From contig JAITYX010000009.1 of NCBI GenBank assembly GCA_021018815.1, forward strand, positions 7,318,501 to 7,382,500: a stretch of 64,000 nt of DNA. Reading direction: 5' to 3'. Position 1 is the first letter of the stretch; the number at the start of each line of letters is the position of its first letter. The notes under the pieces are model-generated. The model did no database searches. It had not been told where the DNA came from and worked only from the letters and a program-made list of their open reading frames with translations. Shown one piece after another: positions 1-11,003 of the stretch. The position numbers were made by a program, and so were the translations under genes. The stretch comes from Talinum fruticosum. Lineage: Eukaryota > Streptophyta > Magnoliopsida > Caryophyllales > Talinaceae.

Positions 1-1135
1 GTTAATAGTAAAGGCAAGATAGTAGGGATTGGCAAAATTGGTGAAGGAAATAACACGATCGACTAAGTCTACCTTGTTAAAGGACTCAAGTACAATATCT
101 TTAGCATTTCTCGGTTGTGTAACAAAGGTTAGGAGGTAATGTTCACTCGGACCAACTACAATCACCAAAGAGACTAAGCTCTCAAATCCGAGGTCCGGTA
201 ACACCTACACTATTCCTCTCTCCGATTCAAGCTAGAATTTATCTTGTTTTAAAGCATATGTGAATGATGATTCATGGACTCGACATCATAGCCTTGGTCA
301 TATCAGCATGCGTACAATCAAGAAACTTGCATCTCATGGACTAGTTAGAGGTTTACCTAATCGTGCCGTTAAGAAAGATAAAATCGTGAGGCATGCACAA
401 AGGGTAAGTAGATTAGATCATCTTTCAAGCCACTCAAAACCGCATCTATACAGAGTGCTTGAATTGCTTCATATGGATTTATGTGGTGAAATTCCTGTGA
501 AAAGTCTTGGAGGTAAATCTTATGTACTTGTTGTTGTTGATGATTTCTCACGATTTACTTGGATATGTTTTCTTAAGAACAAGAATGAAGCCTTCAAAGA
601 GTTCACTAAGCTTTGTAGAAAAATTCAAGTGGAGTCTCACACTCATATCGAAGGATTCAAACCGACCATGAAAGGGTGATGGACTACTCGGAATTTGCAG
701 ACTTTTGTGACAATAATGACATCTCTCACAACTTCCGTACACCAAGAACTCCTCAAAAAATGGAGTAGTAGAGAGAAAGAATAGAACTCTTGAAGAAATA
801 TGAAGGACTATGATGATTGAAAATGATCTACCTTACTATTTCTAGGCTGAGCTAGTCAACACAACAAATTACATGCTCAACAGAGGCCTCATCAAACCCA
901 ACGAGCTATACAAAGGAACAAAACCCCACATCTCCTACATCAAACTATTTGGATGTAAGCGCTTTGTTCACAACAATGATAAGGATCATCCGACTAAGTT
1001 TGCTGCTAGGTTAGATGAAGGTATATTTCGGGTTATTCATCTCATAGCAAAGCTTATCGTGTTTTTCACAAAAGAACTAACAAAGTGGAAGAATGTATCC
1101 ACATTATTTTTGATCAGATTGATCTTAGCAGGATA
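1..1135 (+). pseudogene. pol: copia A pol: GAG-pre-integrase and integrase, decayed
   Basis: In the living element this part of pol gives the integrase that inserts the cDNA. The first bases read NSKGKIVGIGKIG, the stretch just behind the protease, which recurs in element D. From 260 an open stretch of 139 codons carries the pre-integrase motif (WTRHHSLGHISM), then the integrase core start (LLHMDLCGEIPVKSLGGKSY, VVVDDFSRFTW). The later core (TPQ, then NRGLIKP..ELYKGTKP..YIKLFGCK) lies at about 740-1050 in other frames. Frameshifts near 120, 680 and 780 and several stops break it. The protease lies left of the window. Confidence 0.85.
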
Positions 1136-2300
1136 AGTGAGTCCACATTCTCATATCTCGGACTTAACAGAGATGAAGACGACCTTATCGAAGCCGAGCT
1201 CGAAAAAGTCAAAACGAATTATTGAGGCAACTCAAAATGGAGCAAGTCGAATGTCATGACTTAGAATGAACAAATTTAAGAGCCATCTCAGAATCGTTGA
1301 AGAACAAGTCAATGAGACTTAGTAAGATCAACCAACTGAAGATCAACCTATTCAACCAACAAACTTGGTAAACCAAAGGACATGTAAAGCGTACAAATAT
1401 GCATCCAGCCACCCACCGAAAACATAATTTCGACATCAACAAGTGGGTTAAGAACTCAATCTTCTTTTCATAATCTGTGTGCATTTTCTACATTCATATC
1501 ATTAACCGAACCCAAAAATGCACTAGAAGCCCTAAATGAAGCTAAAGGGCTAGAGGCCATGTAAGAAGAGCTCAATTAATTTAAAAGAAACCAAGTCCGG
1601 ACTCGGCCAAACGACAATATAATCACCCGATCATAGGAACCAAACGGGTTTTCAAGAACAAACTAGATGAGGAAGGGTTGGTTGTCGGAAATAAGGCTAG
1701 ACTTATTTCCCGGGGTTACAATCAAGAAGAAGGAATTGATTGTGGGGAAAGCTTTGCACCTGTTGCTAGGATTGAGGCAATTAGAATCTTGTTGGCATTT
1801 GCATCTAGCATGAATATCAAGCTCGTCAAATGGATGTCAAATGTGCTTTTCTGAATGGTTTCATTCAAGAAGAAGTTTATGTTGAGCAACCCCTGGATTT
1901 CAAAACTCATAATTTTGAAATCATGTTTTGAAATTGAAAAAGGCTTTATATGGTCTTAAACAAGTAATTTCTTGGTTGAAAACGATTTTAAAAAACATCA
2001 GAATTACAAAACTCTTTTCATAAATACCAAGGGGAAAGATTTTCTCATTGCTAAGGTTTATGTTGATGATATCATTTTTGGAGCTACTAATGAAACTCTA
2101 TGTCAAGAATTTTCTCAGTTGATGAGACAAGAATTCCAAATGAGTATGATGGGAAACTCAACTTCTTTATTGGTCCACAAATCAAACAGGACAAGGATGG
2201 AATTTATGTCCACCAATCTAAGTATACCAAGGAACTTCTGAAGAAGTACGAACTAGAAGATGTAAAGCATGCAAGCAACACCTATATGTAGCAATGTGAA
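1136..2300 (+). pseudogene. pol: copia A pol: linker and reverse transcriptase, decayed
   Basis: 1136-1600 is the variable linker between integrase and RT, degraded, with acidic remnants. From about 1600 the RT palm is readable ([18 protein letters not shown], then [20 protein letters not shown]). The catalytic YVDDIIFGATNE motif lies at about 2059-2094, and MRQEFQMSMMG follows. The frame changes near 1850, where the lysine-rich stretch that should read DVKCAFLNG is shifted. In the active element this enzyme copies genomic RNA to cDNA. The same region in element B has lost about 140 bp. Confidence 0.88.
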
Positions 2301-3004
2301 ACTTGACTCGAGATGAAAAAGGTAAAGTTGTAGATTAGAAACTCTACAAAGGTATGATTGGATCTCTACTCTATCTCACATTTAGTAGGCTAGGTATTAT
2401 GTTCAGTGTCTTTCTTTATGCAAGATTCCAAGTTAATCCAAAAGAATCACATCTTACTGCGGTGAAGAGAATTTTCAAATATCTTGCAGGGACTCGGAAT
2501 CTTAGTCTATGGTTTTAAAATTACTTAGAACCGACTCTCACCTGGGTACTCGGATGCTGATTATGCTGGATATAAAGTTGATAGAATGAGCACATCAGGA
2601 GCATGTCAATTTCTAGGTCAATCCCTCATCTCCTAGCAATCAAAGAAATAAAATTTTGTTGTCTGTATCAACTGTCGAGGCTGAGTACATTTCATCTGGA
2701 GCTTGCTCGTGCTCGGATTCTATGGATCAAGCAAGCACTTGAAGGATCTATGGCTATCATTCAAATCTATCCCAATCAATTGTGACAATCAAAGTGCAAT
2801 CATCATTACAATGAATCCGGTTCAACACTAAAAAACAAAGCATATTGAGGTGAGGTATCATTTTCTAAGAGACCACTCGAGAAAGGTGATATTGAACTTG
2901 AATTCATTCTTATTAAATTTCAATTAGTTGATATTTTCACTAAACCACTCAGTGAGGATCAGTTTTGCTTTATTAGGAATGAGCTTGGCATGATTAATGC
3001 ATGA
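2301..3004 (+). pseudogene. pol: copia A pol: RNase H and C-terminus
   Basis: The RT thumb/RNase H part is recognisable: LYKGMIGSLLYLTFSR, then ARFQVNPKESHLTAVKRI, DADYAGYK, the degraded AEYI region, CDNQSAI and NPVQH. The end reads LGMINA followed by TGA at 3002-3004; the same ending occurs in element G (32842-32844), and element F ends with a one-residue variant, so this is the family's pol stop. Frameshifts occur near 2510, 2630 and 2770. RNase H removes the RNA template during reverse transcription. Confidence 0.85.
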
Positions 3005-3284
3005 TTATGCGATTTATTAAGTGATTTATCCTTGTATAATTATGTGTTATGTGCTTTTACAACAAATGGATCAGTTGAAAGCGTGAGACCGAGCTACGAG
3101 TTATTGGTTTTCCGAGTGTTCTAAGTTACTCAAAAACATACTGAGTCGAACTTAGTTTTTTGAGCAAAATGGACATCAAACTTCCGTGGTTATCTCCAAA
3201 TAAATAGAGAATTTCAGAAATGTTTTTCAAAAAGACTTTCTTCTCTCTCTCTCTCTCTTCGCCACTCATTTTGATCAAAGAAAA

Positions 3285-3517
3285 CTAGCCGTTGGAAGAA
3301 AGATGCTTGAATTCTAGCTGTTGGAGAGCGGAACGTCACATCGCTCGAGAGTGCTTGTTTGGTATTATGGTCGAACAAAGGCTGAAGGCCATTTCTTTTT
3401 CTATAAATAGCATCCTTCTACCTTCACTTCTTTACTTTACTCATTGCCTTCTTGATCTCTACTCTAAGCATTTATGCTCACTCGTATTCCCTCTCTCTCT
3501 CTCTCTCAATTCTAAGT

Positions 3518-3551
<34 letters not shown>

Positions 3552-3567
3552 TTTCTCAAAAGTCATC
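3285..3567 (+). promoter_or_regulatory. Promoter-like block ahead of third ORF, copy A
   Basis: Between the pol stop and the third ORF lie CCGTTG at 3289-3294, a TATA box (CTATAAATAG, 3401-3410), a pyrimidine-rich leader and a long CT run (about 3491-3550) ending 18 bases before the ATG at 3568. The same order occurs in copies C, G and F at matching distances. TATA-to-ATG spacing is 166 bases here. I infer a promoter giving a separate mRNA for the third ORF; transcription is not shown by sequence alone. Confidence 0.5.
3491..3550 (+). repeat. (CT)n microsatellites in third-ORF leader, copy A
   Basis: Nearly pure CT dinucleotide runs sit just upstream of the third ORF, with a shorter run at about 3242-3259. 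Runs at the same two places occur in copies C and G, and a long GA run (reverse strand) in copy E. They belong to the element, not to chance expansion at one locus. Confidence 0.85.
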
Positions 3568-4970
3568 ATGCCTAAGTGAGGTTCGGGGCCTGAGTTGTTG
3601 GGTTCAGCTATCAAAAGTCCCGCATCAAAAGGGTCGAAGAAGGAATCTTTAATCCTTCTAAAATCTTTGTCACCCAACATTTCACTTTGGATGATAAATT
3701 CTTCCTAACCACCTATTTTTCGTGGTTGTAGTACATTAAAAGCACTAGGGCGTACAATTATCCGTGCTTCAATGAATTCATTTACCCGGAACTCGTTGCC
3801 GAGTTTTATTCAAACATGTCCTACTGTAAGGAAATCATTACCTCAAGGGTTCAAGAGAAGGTTGTCCGTGTCAACTTTTCTCTTCTTTAGAGACTTTTCA
3901 AAGTCTCTTCTCTTTCCTCAACTGCAATCCCATACCATTTATGGAGATTGCTGATGAATTCTTTGAAAAGTAAGCCAAGAAAGTTCCTGAGTCACGAAAG
4001 AATTTCTCAGTTACTCGGATGAAGATTGAGGCAAGATTGCTCGGTTTTATTTTGATGAGGACCTTTTTCGGTCATTATTCCAACAAAGAGAATCGAACTC
4101 CAAGATTCTTAAAGCTTTGTTCGATATCTTAGAGGGCTACGACTTAGACCTCTTTCCTTCTATCATTGAGCGAGATAGCATATGTGCCACCTCAATCAAA
4201 GAAATCTGCTCCATTCCCCTTCGGATCCCTTTTGACTATTATTTTCAAATAGTTTATAATTCCCCTCCGGTCGGATCCAAATGCTCGTTTCGAGGTAGCC
4301 ATTGTGGCTGGTAGAAAAGAGCTTCTCGGGTACGGATACCGGGAAGTTCAACCTGGTGTCGCGGGTTCATGGGTCCGAGTTGAAACCTCCCTCACCCCCT
4401 CCCACTCGGACATAAACTCTTATAGGACTTCCACTTCCTTCTACTCGGTCCCTCTACTTCTTTACCACCTCCTCTACCCTTTCCTCGCTATGTTTACCGA
4501 GTTGGTAAACAAAATTGCTTATGTGTCGGAAGAATTTCAAGATACTCTTCGCTCTTTTAAAAATTGTCCTTCAAAGTCCGGTTATCAACCAAAAGACCAT
4601 GCAGTCCCAGGCTCGGGAGAACGAGGATCCGATGATCGAGCTTAAGGCCATCATCAAGGAACAAGCACGAGCATCCACCTACTTTAAGAACGAAGATCGA
4701 AAGCTGCGAGGACTAAGATACAACCGATACTTCGAGGAGTCGTCCGGACTAGCTAAGTCTACCTCGGACGAGGTAGAAGAAGTAGCCGAGAAAGATGCTC
4801 GAGGCTAAGGAAGGAGAAGCTGAAATGAAGGAAGAAGAGGATAAATAAAAAGACGACGCCGCTCAACTAGAGGGCCAAGGTGCAACATAACCAAAACAAG
4901 AACCGATATCCTTAGATCATGTTACGAGTGGTCGAAAGAGGCTGGCAAGGTTGGTCATTCCAAGGGATTC
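3568..4970 (+). pseudogene. Third ORF (env-like / putative plant transposon protein), copy A
   Basis: The ORF starts ATG CCT AAG then TGA, where other copies read MPKRGS. Readable blocks in order are LVTQHFTLDDKF, FNEFIYPELVAEFYSN, a Leu/Phe-rich helix region, EKYAKKVPESRK, NSKILKALFDILEGYD, the AIVAGRKELLGYGYRE block, a Pro/Ser-rich stretch, a likely coiled coil (IELKAIIKEQARASTYFKNE, about 4630-4700) and an acidic tail (EEVAEKDA, EEED). I see no signal peptide or convincing membrane segment, so 'envelope-like' is a positional name only. It may belong to the 'putative plant transposon protein' group. Function unknown. The tail runs into LTR sequence without its stop. Confidence 0.65.
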
Positions 4971-5471
4971 TAAACCCTATAGAAACTCTTATCTAAGTTT
5001 TCATTCTATTATGATCGACTCAAAAAGTGTCTTGTTGCATATCTCCTACACAGGTGTGTCCGGCTCACTCATACATTACTCGGAACTATCGCATGCTCAA
5101 ATAATTTCTCTAACACTCTTATTCCGAGTATTGCTTATGTATTTCAACGCAAAGGGAATTACAACGTTAATTCTTATTCTAACTCAGTTTATTTCCTTGA
5201 GAACAATTTAATGATATCAAGTTTTTATACTCCGATATTTTTTTACTCTCTCTACTTGATGAGCTTAGGATTCACTTAAGACGGAATTTGAGCACATTGA
5301 ATATTAGACTCGAGAAAATTCCATTTCTTTAGGCCAAAGATAATTAAGCATTTAATTACTCGGATTTAATTATTATCCGTGCCTAATCTTGGACCAAAGA
5401 ATTGTTATACTTTGAAAACCAATGTGGTTTCCCTTTATAGGTTATTCAAATGATGCTAACTTATTTTTGAG
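4971..5471 (+). repeat. copia LTR fragment (U3 part), element A
   Basis: The sequence from CTATAGAAACTCTTATC onward matches the U3 part of the LTRs at 54304-55654 and, inverted, 58919-60325, including the AT-rich block with TAATTAAGCATTTAATTA near 5340. The LTR start and polypurine tract are missing at the left, and the TATA-R-U5 half is missing at the right, where AAAACTAAACC begins Tat-family DNA. It is an internal scrap of a 3' LTR. Confidence 0.75.
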
Positions 5472-5539
5472 GCAAAACTAAACCTCCTTCTCTTTTATTC
5501 TATCCTAAATTCTATCTAAAAATTCAAAGCCCTAGTCTA

Positions 5540-8500
5540 TCTTTACTTTCATTCCTTTAGGCTCATTAGAATCAGCCTCATCATCCTGGGTGTGTTTCTT
5601 CAGTTCCTCGATTCTTCGGCCCCTCCTCTCTTTAGCTCCTTTAGCCTAAGGTTCTCTTCGGCAAACACGTTCAGCCACCGGAGGGTTTATTTTGTGAATT
5701 TGGAGAGGGCAGTAGTAGGGACAGCTTCTTCGAGATCCATCTCTCCGGCTCTTAGTGCCTTACACCATTGGGGATCCACTTCTACTATCCACTACATATA
5801 ATAGGTAAATACAGATGAGTTGGGCTTGCCTAGAGGTGTTAACAGCCTCGACAAGTTCGTCCGAGTATTCGGGCCACGATTTTGTTCGGTTAGAGTTACC
5901 AAACCCCTTTAATAATTCAAAGGTAGCAGGCCGGATGCAGTCCAACAAAGGAACTATTTGCTCTCTTCCTATATGCCGCAACACACGATCAAGGAAGTAG
6001 TGGGTACTACTTTCTAGACCCAGTAGGAGTACAAAGGCATGCTGCAAGGTATGCGTCCTGAATCGGTACACCTTCCAAGTGCTCAACATACCATGTTATA
6101 ACGTTATTGTTATTTCGAGGTAATCCTCTCATTAAGAAGTTGGGTGATCGAGCTACCAACTCTTCTTGTTCTCACCGGCGAAGTGTACCGCTATGTACAA
6201 ATCAATTTTTGCAGGAGCTCAAATTAGCTTTAGGTGCTCCATTAACCGGATCCGCACGTCACGGATGCAAAATAAAAATAATCATAAGTGTCTTACAAAA
6301 ACTTCAACCTTTTTAAGGTCTAACAGGAGTAAAAATAAAAAAATTGAGGCGAAAAAATAAACAGGAAAAAAACCAAGACTTTCAATGTAAGCCGAGGTGA
6401 ATTAGCCTCGACGGCACCGGACTGCCGCACCATGGTCGGCATTGCCGACCGCCTTACACCATTTTGATCTTGTCATTGGTTGTTCGCTTACATGTAATAA
6501 CAAAGGGCTCCCGAGAAGTCTTCCTCGAATTTCCTTCGACCCGATCTAAGCCGATGATTGTCTCAAGCAATTATTAGTGGTGTTAGAGAATAATAATTCT
6601 CTAATTGCTCAACCAAGCTCGAGTAGTGCCGCTAGTGCCATATCCTCGTGACCTTCTATAAGCGGGAATCCACCTATCGGACAGTGACAATGGCCCTCGC
6701 CTTGGGCTAATGATTGCTTCATAATAGGCGTACATGTTCCGATAATGTTTCATCAAGTTAGTGATATTCATCTTATTCCCAATAAGAATCAACCCTAGAT
6801 TCTTATTGCTCGCTTTAGCAGACTACTTATAAGTTTCACGGAGATTTTTCGAAGATTTTGGTAGAACTAGTTTCGTACGCCTGTGACTTCCTAGTATGGC
6901 ATCATATTCTTTAGGCAGGGGCATAATTCCTCATCCCCAAACCTGATGACGTGATGGAAAGAGTAACAAAAGGCCACAACAACCATTAAGAAAGTCCAAG
7001 TAGACCTTCACTTGTGGAATGTAGAATAGGATATTCAGCCCATAATTTGATAACCCGAGTCCTGTCTGAATTGGTCATCCCATGTATGCACCGGGTTAGC
7101 TCACTCATGAAATTCATATCTCTTGGAAGAAAGTAGAAGACACATAACGTTTTTAGTTTGATTCACATAAGTTTTTTGCGTTAGGTATATTTTTTAAGCA
7201 CCTATGTGGATTTTATTTATAATAGCTTTCGGAGCCTTTAGAGTCCTACTACACCTCCATCACCGCAAATTTGCTAGCACCCTTGACTTCACGGGTGGCG
7301 GGCGCCAACGACCGCCGTCGTCGAGCCCGTTCCGCGGTTTTCTTTGACCCGAGCACTCCTTTGGCCATGTTCCTTTCTACCCTAGCCCATTTCGTGCACG
7401 CCGTATAGCTATTTTGGACCATGCAATTAAGATTTTCCATTTTTTTAGTATTTTTTTGGGGGAAATGGGGGCTAGTGCAATTTTTTTGAGTTGTCTTTGT
7501 AATTTTACTAAGTTTTTGCATCATAGTAAATATAAGAACACATTTCTTAGAATTGAGCCACCTTGCATTTCATCCTATTGTATAAGAGTCACTATCACAA
7601 AGAAAATATTAAACAAACAATAAGTACCCTAGAAGGGACTCCCTAATCATTAACATCATAAGCGGCAAGGAATTCTCTAATCATCGCCATTAGAAGCGTC
7701 GTCAAAGATATAGTTCCCAAAGTCCTCCAAGACGGATGTGGAGAACCGACCACCATCATCACCTTAATAGGAGCTGCCTCCATGGTCCCAAGGTTGAGAA
7801 GCTTCATGGGATGGCTTACTATACGAAGCCTCGAGTGAAATAAAGAGGATTCACATGGTGATCGAAAGCCTACAAAGGATAGATATCGAAGCTCTCCTCT
7901 AAAAACCTAGGTGTTGCACCGAGAATATTAGGCTCGGAAGTTCTAGGTCCTGCTTCAAAAGCGCTCCCATGATGTGCGCGTCATGAAGAATGTCGTGAGG
8001 AACCTTGTCTAGCGAGTACTACTAAAAGGTGTTTGTTAATCGGATGGATGTGTGTGTGCCCCAAGTCCAATAGGAAGACTCCCGGAGAAAGGTGCTTTAC
8101 ATCGACGCCTCTACAAGAATGAAAGGGAAATTAGCACGCTCACTAAAAGCTCAATAAAATTAGCACTCCACTAATTAGGAACTTACCGGAAGGTTGGGAA
8201 AGATCGCCCGAGTAAGGAAATTTTAGATTCCCCGGAGAGCAGATTGAAGATTGATGGACATGGTCCGGGACTTCTCTCGGTCATCCAACGAAATTTATCC
8301 TATGGTGTTAGCTAAAAACAATACTTTTAGCATACAACTAAAAGTAAAGAGCATAAAACTCTTATCCCTCACCAATTCCTAGGAAAGCATGCCCAACACA
8401 TTCTTCCTCCGGGATTTCGGGAATTCTTACATAACAAGGAGAACCCCTACGTTGAATAACATCCGCATTAAGGCTTGGAATATGGATGCTTGCCAGTGTA

Positions 8501-10241
8501 AGCTGCCAAAAGATGAAGTTAATTTCCATGTAAGAAATTCAACTATGATAAGAGAAGAGGGAAGAACACACCAGTTGATTCATAATCGTGCCGCATGTTG
8601 AGAATAGGATGTCCGCAAGTTTAAGAATGAGGTATAAGGACACCCCATAACAAGCAGCAGCTTGCACATTTGGAGGATGGGAGCAAAGGTAGAATATGGT
8701 ACGGGGTGGATCAATCGGAACAAGCGGAGGCAATGTGTTGACCCGGGTTTGAGGTGTGACCCTCTCCCCAAGATAGCAACAAAACCCAAAGGGACCATTA
8801 AACAAGAACCTCCTTTCACTACATTCTCGTGCCATAATGACACTCAGTGGGAGTTCGACTTGGGCTAAAGGATGAAAATTAGCCTACATTAAAGATTTAT
8901 CAAGAAACAAGCAAGCAAGAACGAAAAGAAGCAAGAAAATGGATAAAAAACCATAATCAAGGTTGGAATCCACCAAAGGCGAGTCCCACAAGTAGTGCCA
9001 TAGGCTATAGGTAGGGGCAGCCAATTAAACAGAGTGTGACAAAAGTGCTCTAGGTATATTTTCGAAGTGAATATTGAGATTAAAGAGGTATACCAAGGTC
9101 ACACAGTTAAAGGCTGATCTCAAGAAGTCTATCGCATGGATCTTAGGACATTGAACGTAGACTTTACCCACGATATGGAGGCCGGAAACGTGGGATGATT
9201 CGTTGAACCTGGGAGAAAGATGCAGGAAAAAATATTCGTATAACCATGGCTACATGATCACAATTGAGTTAATTTTTATCCACACAAGATGAAAAATACG
9301 TTGGAGAAAAGGAGAATTTGACCATACCTCAACAATCTTCCACAAACCATACAATGGTAGATAGTTGGTCTAATCCAACTAAGGTTTTGTATGCCGCACA
9401 ACGACATGAAGGCCCCTAATGACGCAAGTATTTGTCGGAGCACCCCAATTGAGCTCCTTTATTTTATCGAGGTCCACTGTTTACCAAACATTGAATATGA
9501 ACCTTAGGAGCTTGATCGGAAAAAGAACCGTGCTCAAAAGAGCAAGCACGATTCGGACTCGTTGTTGTGGAGAATGCCAAGGCTAAAACCTAACATCCTC
9601 AAAGGCCTAAAAAAGATGGTATACTTAAAGAAGTTTTCTCGCAGAAAGCTATCAGCTATAGGGCCAAAAAGATGACGAAGATAGCTATGATTTTTATACA
9701 AATTCCGGTCATAGGTTAGAGGCTCTCCTAAAAAGCCCTAACCGAATAAAATAACAAAATCAAAAGGAGTTATGGTCATTTCCTCGAAGGGAAGGCGAAA
9801 AGTGTTAATGGTGTCCCAAAAATGCTCTCTAATGGCCCTAATAGGATCCCTCTCCCTTTTATCATAGAGGTTGTTCAAGGCAAAGAAAAGAAGACCAAAC
9901 TCGGCATTATGCATGACATCCTCAAGAGGAAAGTTCATCATCCTACATGTCTCCATAAATTTCGGGATAACTCCACTACTTCAAATTGAGCCTTTTTGCA
10001 AAATAAAAATCCAACGTGATTTTTAGTTAAATAACTAATCTAAATGAGCAAGGGAAGAAACATAAGCCAATTAGCTTACCAAAGGAGTAATAGCGAGTGA
10101 AGAAACGTGACTCTCAACCTCCACCAAGAAGTCACTTGGGTTCCACTCATTCTGCGGATGCCATTCCCGTTCAAGGAAGTTGTCTTAAACAAGTTTTTCG
10201 GTTCTAGACCTCCCTCAAGGATGGGTTCTTCTCCTAGACAT
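5540..10241 (-). pseudogene. Plant mobile domain (PMD)-like multi-exon gene, decayed
   Basis: PMD proteins occur in Tat retroelements, in MULE transposons and as host MAIN/MAIL proteins. The likely ATG is at 10241 (MSRRRTHP), with exon 1 to about 10080 (donor GTAAGC). The next exon, about 9330-10000, has the PMD core: LPFEEMTITPFDFVILFG, then LTYDRNLYKNHSYLRHLFG, ending at a donor GTATGG. Middle exons (8100-8850) are blurred. C-terminal parts are clear: YEAIISPRRGPLSLSDR (6601-6792) and STWKVYRFRTHTLQHAFVLL to VLRHIGREQIVPLLDCIRP (5760-6089), then a charged tail. Stops occur throughout, e.g. right after VILFG. Exon limits in 6800-9300 are uncertain. Confidence 0.6.
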
Positions 10242-10341
10242 TTTGGAAGACTTTGCAAACCAACTAGTTTTCAAGAAGAAGCAAAGTACGAAAGCGTAAG
10301 AGTAAGGCAAGAGTGCAACAAGAGAAGCAAGTGTGTGAAAT

Positions 10342-10460
10342 GAATTCATTAACCACCCTTTTTATAGGCCCATTCAGTTAAGTCATCCAACCATACAAGA
10401 CAAGAGTCAACCAAGTAGTGGGAGACCAAGGAAATCCGGCAAAAGCACGCCGAGGACAAG
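10342..10460 (-). promoter_or_regulatory. TATA promoter of the antisense PMD-like gene
   Basis: On the minus strand TATAAAAA lies at 10366-10359, about 120 bases upstream of the likely ATG at 10241, followed by a CT-rich leader (TTGCTTCTCTTGTTGCACTC). The spacing suits a plant pol II promoter. It means the antisense gene need not depend on the LTR. Inference from sequence only. Confidence 0.45.
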
Positions 10461-10461
10461 G

Positions 10462-10989
10462 CCTCGCTATAGCACTGGTCGGCACCTACTACGAGGCACC
10501 ATGGTGTCCTATCGGCAACAACTTTGTAGACCTAGCCTGTTCACTTAGCTTGTGGAGTCCTATCAGCCGTGGCATGTCACTTCTTGGCACCTTGTGCATG
10601 CAAGTGAGAGCTCTTGGACCCACCAATCAGCTTTTTCAGCTCAAATTTTACATTCTGTTTTCCACTAAATTTTTTAGATAAAACACTTAACTTGCATCAA
10701 TTCGTTTATACACTAACAAGTATGTTAGTACAACAGATTATTTAGACAAGCTTCACATCAAAGATCGATCGAATTTTCAACATTAAATATACTAAGCTTT
10801 TGGCTCGATCAAACTAGGTTTAGGACTCTTTTACCGGACTTTAGAATGAATGTATCGCGATTAAGTCCAGGCCCCATTTTAGAGTTCACGTTCAACTACA
10901 ACCAATGCCAAGCATTACACAATAACTAATATCAAAAATTGAGGTCAAGTACCATTTATGACTACTTTGACCATTCATCTTCTTAGACT
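10462..10989. other. Spacer between PMD promoter and Tat polypurine tract
   Basis: No reading frame here resembles a known domain. 10600-10990 is AT-rich, without clear repeats. By position it is the upstream region of the antisense gene and the 3' untranslated region of the Tat element. Confidence 0.5.
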
Positions 10990-11003
10990 CGGTCAAAGTG
11001 GGG
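10990..11003 (+). other. Polypurine tract of Tat element
   Basis: AAAGTGGGGGC is a typical Tat/Ogre polypurine tract, the primer of plus-strand DNA synthesis, and lies against the LTR. The first ~16 bases of the LTR (TGTAGACACCGAAAAG, as at 47691 on the other strand) are missing or altered here. Confidence 0.6.

Larger units (their letters stand above)
1..5471 (+). mobile_element. Ty1/copia (SIRE-like) element A, 5'-truncated by window
   Basis: Order on the plus strand is pre-integrase, integrase, reverse transcriptase, RNase H, a CT-rich spacer with a TATA box, a third ORF beginning MPK, and a piece of LTR. Integrase before RT is the copia order. The RNase H end (TKHIEVR, LGMINA) and a large ORF behind pol fit the SIRE/Maximus (Sirevirus) lineage; that lineage call is inference. 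The copy is dead, with many stops and frameshifts. The LTR part lacks both ends, and at 5471/5472 the sequence passes into Tat-family DNA. Confidence 0.85.
5472..11003 (-). mobile_element. Tat-type Ty3/gypsy 3' region with antisense PMD gene
   Basis: This block begins with GGCAAAACTAAA, also found downstream of the Tat pol at about 24204, and ends with a polypurine tract against a Tat LTR (11004). It therefore lies where Tat elements have the space between pol and the 3' LTR. It holds a PMD-like gene on the minus strand, antisense to gag-pol. Extra ORFs, some antisense and some with a domain shared with DNA transposons, are known in plant Tat elements. The element's own gag-pol is missing, cut away at 5472. 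Confidence 0.65.

Noticed and set aside
3459..3680. Frames through the CT runs with RERERER or SLSLSL repeats (also at 62246-62545)
   Set aside because: Microsatellite artefacts, except for the MPKRGS start inside the 62246-62545 frame, which is kept as the third ORF.
3568..4970. Calling the third ORF a true retroviral envelope
   Set aside because: No signal peptide, cleavage site or membrane anchor is visible in any of the five copies; only its place behind pol is env-like.
5992..6009. Palindrome AAGTAGTGGGTACTACTT
   Set aside because: It lies within a PMD coding exon, has no partner in the second PMD copy that I can see, and is short enough to be chance.
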